60,538 nucleotides of DNA from Verrucomicrobiota bacterium. Its GTDB lineage: Bacteria > Chlamydiota > Chlamydiia > Chlamydiales > Rhabdochlamydiaceae. The stretch spans positions 173,684 to 234,221 of the forward strand of contig JAFEGW010000001.1 of assembly GCA_018239715.1 (NCBI GenBank). Reading direction: 5' to 3'. How positions within the stretch are numbered: position 1 is the stretch's first letter; each line of letters starts with the position of its first letter. Below, piece by piece: positions 29,223 to 36,801 of the stretch. The notes under the pieces are model-generated. The model did not search any database. It was not told the origin of the DNA and was given only the letters and a program-made list of their open reading frames with translations. The translations under genes and the position numbers were made by a program.

Positions 29223-29953
29223 AATGGAAACCCCTTCTCCTTTGCCATTTAGCCATCGCTATCCTCTTAGGCTCCTTCCTTTGGCATCCTACCTGTACCT
29301 TATGGGAAAGTTTTGATATTGGAGCCTTTAAATTTTTAAATCACACGCTGGAAGGACATCCTTGGATCCAAGTTTTTTGGGCCTTTGTCAATCACAAAAA
29401 AGCCGATCTTGTCGAAGATGCCGTCTTTCTCTTATTTTTTATCCTGGCCATTAAAGCCGCCCCTCAAGAAAAAAGAATCCGACGTGCAGCCGAATTTATT
29501 TTCTGCATTCTGCTTGCCGGCAGTTTGATCTATTTCGTCAATCGAACCTTTCTCCGAGAGCATGTGCTAATCCCTCGTCAGAGCCCCTCCCTTGTCGTCA
29601 CTCCTTGCGTCCGTCTATCGCAAGAAGTCCCCTGGCTTCTTGTCAAAGATGAGACCGCGGCAAGCTTTCCCGGCGATCATGCAACAACCCTCTTACTTTT
29701 TTCAGTCCTCTATACCTTCTTTGCAGGAAGAAAGCTCGGCGCCTATGCCTGCCTCTACGCCCTTTTCCGCCTACTCCCCCGCCTGATTGTCGGCGCTCAC
29801 TGGGTAACAGACATCATCGTCGGAAGCGCCTCTTTAGTACTTTTTTTCCTCAGCTGGGCTCTTTGCACTCCTTTGCACTCCTGGATCATTGACACGATAG
29901 AAAAAATCCTTCATATTGGAAGACAAAATGAAGTCAAAAAAGACCCTGTATGA
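29219..29953 (+). CDS. PAP2-family membrane phosphatase, possibly acting on lipid A or undecaprenyl lipid
   Basis: The start is the ATG at 29219 that overlaps the lptG stop (ATGA). A frame start 8 codons earlier lies deep in lptG. The 244-residue protein has about five to six membrane helices. The phosphatase motifs are FPGDHATTLL (usual PSGH reads PGDH) and RLIVGAHWVTD, with conserved Arg, His and Asp. The first motif is less typical (NRTFLREHVLIPRQSP). Coupling to lptFG suggests a lipid A or carrier-lipid phosphatase such as LpxE, LpxT or BcrC types. The exact substrate is inference. Confidence 0.75.
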   Translation: MKWKPLLLCHLAIAILLGSFLWHPTCTLWESFDIGAFKFLNHTLEGHPWIQVFWAFVNHKKADLVEDAVFLLFFILAIKAAPQEKRIRRAAEFIFCILLAGSLIYFVNRTFLREHVLIPRQSPSLVVTPCVRLSQEVPWLLVKDETAASFPGDHATTLLLFSVLYTFFAGRKLGAYACLYALFRLLPRLIVGAHWVTDIIVGSASLVLFFLSWALCTPLHSWIIDTIEKILHIGRQNEVKKDPV

Positions 29954-31448
29954 TCAGCTTTTTGAACTCTCGAAAAACATTTCTACGCTCACCTCGATCG
30001 AGTACATTCTAGAGTGGGACCAAGAGACTCTCATGCCTTCCTCGGCTGTCGATTTCCGGGCAGCTCAAAAAGGGCTGATGGCAGCCTATATCCACAAATT
30101 GAAGACCAGCGCCAAATATTCTCATCTCTTAAACCAACTGATTGATTTAGAATCGGGCCAAATCTCCGATCCTGCCCTCTCCCCTGCCCAGCGTGCAGCG
30201 CTGCGGGAATGGCGTCGGGATCATCTCAAAGCTGTCAAACTACCGACCTCTTTTGTAAAAACCTTTACTTCCACCTGTGCAACGGCCGGCAACATTTGGA
30301 TCGAAGCGAAAAAAACTTCCAATTTCTCCCTTTTTGCTCCTAGCCTCAGTAAAATTATCCAGCTCAGCCGCAAAAAAGCCGATCTCTTGGGGTATCAAGA
30401 GCACCCCTATGATGCTCTCCTGGATCTTTACGAACCCGGGATGACCGCAGCCCGCCTGGTCCCGCTCTTCGACAGGTTAAAACCAGCTCTCACTTCCCTT
30501 GTCAAATCGATCCAAGCCTCTTCTCAGGTCGATACGCAATGCATCCAAGGCGAGTTCAACTCTGAGCTGCAGCTTCAATTTGGGAAGAAAATTCTCAAAG
30601 CCATGGGGTTTACTCCGGAAGATTCACGGCTGGACCTTTCGGTTCATCCGTTCTGCACTCCCGTCCATCCTCTCGACACCCGCATGACTACCCGTACCCA
30701 TCACGACGATATCATGTCGAACATCCTTTCCGTCATTCATGAAGGAGGACACGGCCTTTACAATAAGGGCCGCAATCTGGAGCAGTTTGGATCTCCCCTT
30801 GGAGAGCAAGCCTCTCTCGGCATTGATGAAAGCCAATCCCGCTGGTGGGAAACCCGCATTGGCCGCAGCAAATCTTTCTGGTCTCATTTCCTACCTCTTT
30901 TACAACACGACTTCCCTCAGCTCAAAAAAGCCGATCTCGAAAGCTTCTACCGAGCCATCAACAAAGTGACACCCTCTTTCATCCGGGTTGAATCGGACGA
31001 AGTGACTTACAGTCTCCATGTGATTGTCCGCTTCGAGATTGAAAAAGCACTGATTGAAGGCTCTCTTAAAATTAAAGATCTTCCTGCTGTCTGGAATCAA
31101 AAGATGCAGGATTATTTTGGTATTACTCCTTCGAAAGACTCCGAAGGATGCCTGCAAGATATCCATTGGGCCTTTGGACATGTCGGGTATTTCCCCACCT
31201 ATGCCCTCGGCAATCTTTACGCCTCGCAATTTTTTGCGACCTTCGAAAAGACCCATCCCGACTGGCAAAGCCGTGTGGCAAAAGGAGACTTAGGCTTTAT
31301 CCGAGAGTGGCTCCGCAGCAATATCCATCAATATGGACGGCAGTATACTCCCGAAGAGCTTGTCCAACGCATTACCGGCAAGCCGCTGGATGAATCAGCC
31401 TACGTCAGCTATCTCCAGAATAAATATAAGGATATCTATCGATTTTGA
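29928..31448 (+). CDS. M32-family carboxypeptidase (Taq type)
   Basis: This zinc carboxypeptidase trims C-terminal residues from peptides. With the ATG at 29928, which has a GGAAGA ribosome-binding site, it has 506 residues, the usual family size. The zinc motif HEGGH lies in SVIHEGGHGLYNKG (about residue 272), followed by GSPLGEQASLGIDESQSRWWE and then IRVESDEVTYSLHVIVRFEIE. These are the family's conserved blocks. It overlaps the PAP2 gene by 26 bases, so it ends the lptF-lptG-PAP2 operon. It overlaps the convergent thioesterase stop by 13 bases. Confidence 0.93.
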   Translation: MKSKKTLYDQLFELSKNISTLTSIEYILEWDQETLMPSSAVDFRAAQKGLMAAYIHKLKTSAKYSHLLNQLIDLESGQISDPALSPAQRAALREWRRDHLKAVKLPTSFVKTFTSTCATAGNIWIEAKKTSNFSLFAPSLSKIIQLSRKKADLLGYQEHPYDALLDLYEPGMTAARLVPLFDRLKPALTSLVKSIQASSQVDTQCIQGEFNSELQLQFGKKILKAMGFTPEDSRLDLSVHPFCTPVHPLDTRMTTRTHHDDIMSNILSVIHEGGHGLYNKGRNLEQFGSPLGEQASLGIDESQSRWWETRIGRSKSFWSHFLPLLQHDFPQLKKADLESFYRAINKVTPSFIRVESDEVTYSLHVIVRFEIEKALIEGSLKIKDLPAVWNQKMQDYFGITPSKDSEGCLQDIHWAFGHVGYFPTYALGNLYASQFFATFEKTHPDWQSRVAKGDLGFIREWLRSNIHQYGRQYTPEELVQRITGKPLDESAYVSYLQNKYKDIYRF

Positions 31449-31912
31449 AGACGGGTCAGCCGTCGCTCTTCCGCTTCTTTGAAACGTCTCTTTTCATCGA
31501 GTGTCATCGGAATCACCGGCGGAATTTCCACAGGTTTTAAATGGTCGTCCAAGGCGACGAACGTAAAATAAGCCGATAAAATGTGAGTTCTTTCCTGCGT
31601 CTTGAAATCTTCTTTGAAGACCTTCAGACCGATTTCCATCGAAGTTTTCCACACCCGGTTCAGAGATGCCTTCATCACTAAAATATCCCCATGGCGGGCC
31701 GGCGCTAAAAACCTCACCGAATCAATCCCCAAGGTTACGCAGACCTTTCCCGAATGTCTTTTGGCCACAACTCCTGCGACTCTATCGCATAAATCCAAGA
31801 CCCTGCCCCCAAATAACGTCCCATAAGCATTGAGATCATTGGGGAATACCACGGAAGTTTGATCATGGATGGCGGATTCTGCGACGGTCTTTCCCTGCAT
31901 GATTCCATCCAT
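31436..31912 (-). CDS. hotdog-fold acyl-CoA thioesterase (YciA/BFIT type)
   Basis: The protein hydrolyses acyl-CoA esters. The fold is shown by FPNDLNAYGTLFGGRVLDLCDRVAGVVA (catalytic Asn/Asp and the GG turn) and VCVTLGIDSVRFLAPARHGDIL. The frame is open to 32008, but that part runs through the terminator of rpsI. The start is therefore more likely at 31912 (MDGIMQGKTV) or 31900, giving 155-159 residues. No strong ribosome-binding site separates these two. Similar single-domain proteins occur in Chlamydia. Confidence 0.82.
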   Translation of the reverse strand: MDGIMQGKTVAESAIHDQTSVVFPNDLNAYGTLFGGRVLDLCDRVAGVVAKRHSGKVCVTLGIDSVRFLAPARHGDILVMKASLNRVWKTSMEIGLKVFKEDFKTQERTHILSAYFTFVALDDHLKPVEIPPVIPMTLDEKRRFKEAEERRLTRLQNR

Positions 31913-31970
31913 ATCGATTACAGATTTTTTTGACAATACAAGAGAACTTTCATTACTTGAAAAAACAGTT

Positions 31971-32005
31971 AAAGAAAAAGTCCTTGGAAAAAGATCCCAA
32001 GGACT
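31971..32005 (-). terminator. rho-independent terminator of rplM-rpsI
   Basis: A 9-bp stem AGTCCTTGG/CCAAGGACT with a 9-base loop, followed on the minus strand by TTTTCTTT. It lies 26 bases after the rpsI stop. Confidence 0.75.
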
Positions 32006-32030
32006 CATCTGAACAAGGAGGAAAATTGGA

Positions 32031-32420
32031 TTAACGTTTAGAGAACTGTGAACGTTTACGGGCTTTGCGGAGACCGTATTTTTTACGTTCTTTCTTACGA
32101 GAATCTCGGGTCAGATAGCCGAGAGGTTTGAGCTCAGTTTTGCGAGTTTCGTCTTCTCCGAGGAGAGCACGTGAAATCCCGAGGCGTGTGGCAATCACTT
32201 GCGCTTCAGTCCCGCCGCCTTTAACACGGATCACGAGGTCGTATTTACTCGCGTCGCCGACTTTTTTAAAAGGGGCTAAAATAGCATCCCTTTGAATGGC
32301 GAGGGGAAAATAAACTTCAAAGTTACGGTTGTTCACTTTGACTTTTCCAGAGCCGGGCCGGATCCTCACCGAGGATACAGCGGTCTTTCTTCTTCCAGTT
32401 CCAATGAATTCTTTTGTCAT
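32031..32420 (-). CDS. rpsI: 30S ribosomal protein S9
   Basis: S9 has a C-terminal tail that reaches the P-site tRNA. The 129-residue protein begins [19 protein letters not shown], has [12 protein letters not shown]-type text and ends with the basic [11 protein letters not shown] tail. It follows rplM by 1 base, the universal L13-S9 operon. Many bacteria show the same pair, and the order also matches Chlamydia. Confidence 0.97.
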   Translation of the reverse strand: MTKEFIGTGRRKTAVSSVRIRPGSGKVKVNNRNFEVYFPLAIQRDAILAPFKKVGDASKYDLVIRVKGGGTEAQVIATRLGISRALLGEDETRKTELKPLGYLTRDSRKKERKKYGLRKARKRSQFSKR

Positions 32421-32421
32421 A

Positions 32422-32868
32422 TTAGAAATTTAAGGGTATAGGGTTTTGGGCTTCCATCGAGTGCTGATCCCCCGCAAAAATACGGAGTTTCTTCAGTTGC
32501 TGACGTGCAAGACGGGTTTTGGGCATCATCCCTTCGATTGCATTACGCAGAATATAGTCAGGTTTACGTGCTTTCATCACACGGTAAGGAACTTCGCGGA
32601 GACCGCTCATTGCACCCGTATGGTAGCGATAAATTTTTTGAGCCTCTTTAGCGCCTGTAACTTTTATTTTTTCCGCATTGATGATGACAACGCCATCGCC
32701 CGAGTCGATATGAGGGGTGAATGTCACTTTATGCTTACCTCGGAGAATTTGAGCGACTTGAGAGGCGAACCGTCCCAATGTTTTACCCGTCGCATCAAGA
32801 ACAAACCACTTGCGGTCGTCCAATCCTTCTTGTTGCGTGAGCAATTTAGTTTGTTTCTTCTTATTCAT
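32422..32868 (-). CDS. rplM: 50S ribosomal protein L13
   Basis: This 148-residue L13 has [37 protein letters not shown], the YRYHTG block and [20 protein letters not shown]. The start has AGGA 8 bases upstream. A predicted promoter lies at 32899-32928. It shares the intergenic region 32869-33011 with the divergent miaB gene. Confidence 0.97.
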   Translation of the reverse strand: MNKKKQTKLLTQQEGLDDRKWFVLDATGKTLGRFASQVAQILRGKHKVTFTPHIDSGDGVVIINAEKIKVTGAKEAQKIYRYHTGAMSGLREVPYRVMKARKPDYILRNAIEGMMPKTRLARQQLKKLRIFAGDQHSMEAQNPIPLNF

Positions 32869-32898
32869 GTAAATATCCTAAAATGTTCGATCCAACAG

Positions 32899-32928
32899 AG
32901 CATACGATTTTTGATAATTTTTTGCCAA
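32899..32928 (-). promoter_or_regulatory. predicted promoter for rplM-rpsI
   Basis: On the minus strand: TTGGCA, 18 bases, TATGCT, leaving a leader of about 25 bases. Confidence 0.5.
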
Positions 32929-32941
32929 TATTTTGCTTAGA

Positions 32942-32991
32942 ATACGCTTAAAATTTATTTTTTACATGAAAATCATTCTTCTTAAGCGTAT
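32942..32991. repeat. inverted repeat in the rplM-miaB divergent region
   Basis: ATACGCTTAA (32942-32951) and TTAAGCGTAT (32982-32991) are perfect 10-base inverted copies 30 bases apart. The right copy overlaps TATACT (32989-32994), a possible -10 for miaB. Confidence 0.55.
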
Positions 32992-33011
32992 ACTCAGAAG
33001 CTCAAAATATT

Positions 33012-34349
33012 ATGCGACAGATTAAAAAGTTTTTTATCCGCACCTATGGCTGTCAGATGAACGAGCTCGATTCCGAACTCATGGTCGGCCAGTTAGAAAA
33101 AAGGGGTCTAGAAAGAACCCGGGAAGAAGAGGAAGCAGATCTTTTAATTTTCAACACCTGCTCGATCCGAGATCTTGCTGAGCGGAAAGTCATGGGCAAA
33201 ATTGGGAAATTAGGGACCAAAGACAAACGGGCCCTGATTGGGGTCACCGGCTGCATGGCCATGGCCAAAAAAGACACCCTGTTCCGCAAACTCCCCCATA
33301 TCGACTTTATTATAGGAACCAATAACATCTCCGATCTCAATAATGTCCTGGATGAAGTTCTGACCACCGGCCGTCCGGCGATTCGCACTGACGATCAGTT
33401 CGAAGAAAATCTCGATTATTTAGTGGCCAAAAGAGACGACCCTATCAAAGCTTTTGTCTCGATCATCCGCGGCTGCGATAAATTCTGCACCTATTGCGTT
33501 GTTCCTTATACACGAGGGCAAGAAGTTTCAAGACCGCCCGAGAGCATTGAAGAAGAGTGCCGCCGCCTCGTCGACCAGGGATATAAAGAGATCACCCTTT
33601 TAGGACAGAACGTCAACAGCTACGGGAAAGACAAGCCTGAATGGAATTGCCTCTTCCACGACCTCTTATATCGGCTCGATAAAATCCCGGGGCTGGAGCG
33701 GGTCCGCTTCATGACTTCCCACCCTGTCGATATCACGCGCAATCTGATGGAGGCCATCCGCGACCTCCCTTCTCTATGCGAGTTTGTCCATTTTCCTCTC
33801 CAAGCCGGCTCCAACCGCATCTTGAAAAAGATGCACCGGATTTATACGGTCGAGCAATATCTAGAAAAAGTCGCCCAGTTAAGAGAAATTGTGCCTAATG
33901 TCTCTTTGGGAACTGACATCATCGTCGGATTCCCCACTGAAACCGAAGAAGAGTTTTTACAAACTTACCATTGGGTCAAAGAGATTCGATACTCTGTTGC
34001 GTTCATCTTCTCTTATAGCGCCCGCAAAGGAACTCCGGCGTTCCGTTGGAAAGACGATATTCCTGAAGAAGTTAAAAACGACCGCCTGCAGCGCCTCTTA
34101 AGCCTCTACGATGAAATTGCCACCGAAGAGAAAAAAGCCCTGCTCGGCTCTGAAGTAGAAGTGCTGGTGGAAAGCCGCAATCGCGACGAGCTCCATCTCA
34201 AAGGGCGGACACGCTGCTGGAAAAAAGTGATCTTCCCTGGAGGCGATCATTTGATTGGAACCTTGCAAAAAGTCAAGATCCACGGTTACAGCCATCAAAC
34301 CCTTTTAGGCGAGCTTATGACCCCTGCAAAACTCCAGCTTTCAAGATGA
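33012..34349 (+). CDS. miaB: tRNA-2-methylthio-N6-dimethylallyladenosine synthase MiaB
   Basis: MiaB adds the 2-methylthio group to i6A37 in tRNAs reading UNN codons. The 445-residue protein has an N-terminal UPF0004 domain with cluster cysteines in RTYGCQMNELDSE, NTCSIRD and GVTGCMAM. The radical SAM motif CDKFCTYCVVPYTRG lies near residue 157. The TRAM domain lies at the end (HLKGRTRCWKKVIF onward). The N-terminal text TYGCQMN identifies it as MiaB rather than MtaB or RimO. It ends in a 4-base overlap with the GNAT gene. Confidence 0.94.
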   Translation: MRQIKKFFIRTYGCQMNELDSELMVGQLEKRGLERTREEEEADLLIFNTCSIRDLAERKVMGKIGKLGTKDKRALIGVTGCMAMAKKDTLFRKLPHIDFIIGTNNISDLNNVLDEVLTTGRPAIRTDDQFEENLDYLVAKRDDPIKAFVSIIRGCDKFCTYCVVPYTRGQEVSRPPESIEEECRRLVDQGYKEITLLGQNVNSYGKDKPEWNCLFHDLLYRLDKIPGLERVRFMTSHPVDITRNLMEAIRDLPSLCEFVHFPLQAGSNRILKKMHRIYTVEQYLEKVAQLREIVPNVSLGTDIIVGFPTETEEEFLQTYHWVKEIRYSVAFIFSYSARKGTPAFRWKDDIPEEVKNDRLQRLLSLYDEIATEEKKALLGSEVEVLVESRNRDELHLKGRTRCWKKVIFPGGDHLIGTLQKVKIHGYSHQTLLGELMTPAKLQLSR

Positions 34350-34942
34350 AAAAAAGCTCAGTCTCTTTGCAAGTTTTGAAAGGGGCTGAAATTCAGCCTT
34401 ACATCAATATTATTGCTGAGCTCAGACTCTTAATTTTTCGAGAATATCCCTATCTATACGAAGGAAATTTTCAAGACGAAAGAAACTACCTCAAAATGTA
34501 CTACCAGAGTGAAAAGAGCTTTGTCATTTTGGCACTCGATGGAAAAAAAATCATTGGAACAGCTACTGGAGTATCTTTCGACAGAACTCCCCCAGAGTTT
34601 CGTAAAACATTTTCTAAAAATAAGATTCCGATAGAAGGAATTTTCTATTCCGGGGAACTCATTCTTTTAAAAGAGTACAGAAACAAAGGGATTGGAAGTC
34701 GCCTCTATGAAGAGCTTGAGAAGCTTATTAGAGGAAAGTATAAAAAAATCGCTATCTGTGAACTGACCAAAACAAAAAAAGATCCCAAACGGCCTAAAGA
34801 CTACGTTCCTTCTGATATATTTTGGAGCAAAAAGGGCTTTATACGATACCGACAACTCACCATGTACACCCCATGGAAAGAAATAGGCGGACGTAAAAAA
34901 ATCCGACACACTCTCGTATTCTCTCTAAAAGATATAAAATAA
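34346..34942 (+). CDS. GNAT-family N-acetyltransferase
   Basis: The 198-residue protein has the acetyl-CoA-binding core GELILLKEYRNKGIGSRLYEELEKLI (about 108-133), with the R/Q-x-x-G-x-G/A form RNKGIG. The substrate is unknown. Its ATG overlaps the miaB stop (ATGA), so it is coupled to miaB, but the codons are clearly more A/T-rich than those of miaB, which hints at separate acquisition. A role in tRNA or ribosome modification is only a guess. Confidence 0.8.
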   Translation: MKKSSVSLQVLKGAEIQPYINIIAELRLLIFREYPYLYEGNFQDERNYLKMYYQSEKSFVILALDGKKIIGTATGVSFDRTPPEFRKTFSKNKIPIEGIFYSGELILLKEYRNKGIGSRLYEELEKLIRGKYKKIAICELTKTKKDPKRPKDYVPSDIFWSKKGFIRYRQLTMYTPWKEIGGRKKIRHTLVFSLKDIK

Positions 34943-34943
34943 A

Positions 34944-34971
34944 AAGGCTGGGAGATTTCTCCCCCAGCCTT
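34944..34971. terminator. bidirectional terminator after the GNAT gene
   Basis: AAGGCTGGG pairs with CCCAGCCTT around an AGA..TCT inner pair. It lies between two convergent genes. Confidence 0.7.
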
Positions 34972-34992
34972 ATAAAAGACTCGTTCTTTGAA

Positions 34993-35565
34993 TTACTTAT
35001 GATTGGCTAATTTAGCAATCGCTAAGCCTGCAAAGAACCATCCAAAGACAATCTCAATGATGGACCCGATGACAAAATGGCCAGGGAATCCAAACCAAAT
35101 TCCATAAGGAATAGTGGCCAAAAGAGCGACAACAATACCCACAACCGTCACAAACTTCACAGATGCGTTAAACTCGAGCTGTCCACCATTTTGCCGTGTT
35201 TTGAATAGCAGCCATGTGACTAAGCAAGCTGCAACAATTTTCAAAATCAGACTCTGAACCGAAGAACCCATCATGTTAGGATTTCTACCTTCGAGGCTCA
35301 CAGCTGCAACGATATAAGGACCTTCAGCCATTTTTGCTCTTGCTGAGGCCATTCCTTCAGGATCGCCAGCATATTTATGTAAATTTGGAAGAACATACAG
35401 ACCGCTGCTATTTGCATTATCTGCAATCGTAGATCTTACATCACTTTCACTCGAAAAACTTTTCATTTGCCCTTTTTGCCAAGGCAATACTGTCCAGGAA
35501 ACTGCTCCCCAGATAAAAAGAATTAAACCCCCAACGAGGCCACACTTAATGATTCTTTGTACCAT
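34993..35565 (-). CDS. hypothetical integral membrane protein
   Basis: This 190-residue protein has an N-terminal helix (GLVGGLILFIWGAVSWTVLPW, about 9-29), a polar region with NANSSGLYVLPNL (about 35-100) and three further helices from about 104 to 185. The start GGLILFIWGAVSWTVLPW resembles a widespread family of uncharacterised membrane proteins in which this helix is followed by a Pro-Trp and a short periplasmic loop. No function is known to me. The gene stands alone between a terminator and an AT-rich region. Confidence 0.7.
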   Translation of the reverse strand: MVQRIIKCGLVGGLILFIWGAVSWTVLPWQKGQMKSFSSESDVRSTIADNANSSGLYVLPNLHKYAGDPEGMASARAKMAEGPYIVAAVSLEGRNPNMMGSSVQSLILKIVAACLVTWLLFKTRQNGGQLEFNASVKFVTVVGIVVALLATIPYGIWFGFPGHFVIGSIIEIVFGWFFAGLAIAKLANHK

Positions 35566-35725
35566 AACCCTTCATGCTCCTTTGTTCTGAAAGATTTTCT
35601 TCATACTAATCAAGGACTATTTTCAAATCAATTTTTGAATGAAGTTTTTTCTTGTCTTTTGTGAAATCCTCAGGAGAAAAAAAGTGTAATTTTTTAAAAA
35701 ATAGTTTCAAAAAATCCAAATTTGA

Positions 35726-35755
35726 TTGGCTTCAAGATCAAAAAATGGAGATAAT
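35726..35755 (+). promoter_or_regulatory. predicted promoter for the 35779 gene
   Basis: TTGGCT, 18 bases, GATAAT. The leader contains AAGGA 8 bases before the ATG. Upstream, 35566-35725 is AT-rich and contains the palindrome ATTTTTTAAAAAAT (35689-35702) but no gene. Confidence 0.45.
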
Positions 35756-35778
35756 GGAGGTCATTAAGGACACAAGCT

Positions 35779-36801
35779 ATGGCTTCCGCTGCACATTTGC
35801 CACCTTCGCCTTGGATTCGAGGCTCTTCAATACAGCCAGATAGTTTCTGGACCGCATGCAAATATATGTACGGCAGAGTCTTCTATCCTTCTCAAACTCC
35901 TAGTCGAATCGAAGCTTATATTCAATCACATCAGGGAGATGCAGGACTCATTGGAACAGATGAACACATGTATCATTCTTTTCATTTGAAAACAGTCGAA
36001 GGACAGAAAATCTCGTTACAGCCTGGCGATTTTCATATCACTTTTCAAGGTCGTGAAATTAAACTTCCTCTGATTTTAAGAATCCTTGAATTCGTCTTGA
36101 AGAAGATTTTTTTCTTTGTAGAGCGCAAGAAACCCGTAGAAGATCCTTGGATTTTGCCTTCTACCCTTTTTAATCAAGCCCAAGAGAACCATATCGTCCA
36201 ATTTCGATGGAAGGACACTTTTTATGAATACCATTTGAAGCAGCAGACTCATCCGAAAGTCAACTGCCGGGAAAATTTTGAAGTCATTCTGAAAGTGCTG
36301 CAAGAACATGTCGAACTTAAAGCTCGCGTCGGGAATCCTTATTTATTTGAAAAAGATGTGCCTAAGGAATATTGCGGCGAGCTAGGAAAATTGTTCTCCA
36401 ACGACGCACAAATTTATTCGCCGGCAAATAAAACTTTATCCCCTCTGACTCCAGAAAAATTGAATGAGCTGATAGAACATAAAGCTAAAGCTGCACGATT
36501 TGAAGTTATAATTAATCAGCACGAAGAGCCTGTTAATGTTCGCTTTCCAGCTCCAGGAATAAATCTACACCATATTACTTTGCTGGTAGGACACCATTAT
36601 TTAGGCATCTTTTTATATGCCAAAGATGAACAAGCTCCCCCAGGAAGAATTATTCAAAACACCAGAAACGCATATACTTATCGAGTGTTAAGGTTTTACA
36701 ACGATATAGATCCAAGCACTCTTACCGTTGAACTTTGCGACGGCATAGGTTGTATAACCTTTAAAGCATATGCTCGAACTGCTTCTCGGACAGAGTCTTG
36801 A
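35779..36801 (+). CDS. hypothetical protein, no recognised family
   Basis: This 340-residue protein is not recognised. It is mostly soluble, with a hydrophobic stretch at about 94-112 (LPLILRILEFVLKKIFFFV) that could be an amphipathic or membrane helix. It is rich in His, Tyr and Phe and has Pro-rich flanks (HLPPSPW at the start, QAPPGRI near 297). No signal peptide is seen. It overlaps the ligA 3' end by 41 bases on the opposite strand. Base use is more A/T-rich than neighbouring core genes, which fits a lineage-specific or acquired gene, perhaps a secreted effector. Confidence 0.65.
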   Translation: MASAAHLPPSPWIRGSSIQPDSFWTACKYMYGRVFYPSQTPSRIEAYIQSHQGDAGLIGTDEHMYHSFHLKTVEGQKISLQPGDFHITFQGREIKLPLILRILEFVLKKIFFFVERKKPVEDPWILPSTLFNQAQENHIVQFRWKDTFYEYHLKQQTHPKVNCRENFEVILKVLQEHVELKARVGNPYLFEKDVPKEYCGELGKLFSNDAQIYSPANKTLSPLTPEKLNELIEHKAKAARFEVIINQHEEPVNVRFPAPGINLHHITLLVGHHYLGIFLYAKDEQAPPGRIIQNTRNAYTYRVLRFYNDIDPSTLTVELCDGIGCITFKAYARTASRTES

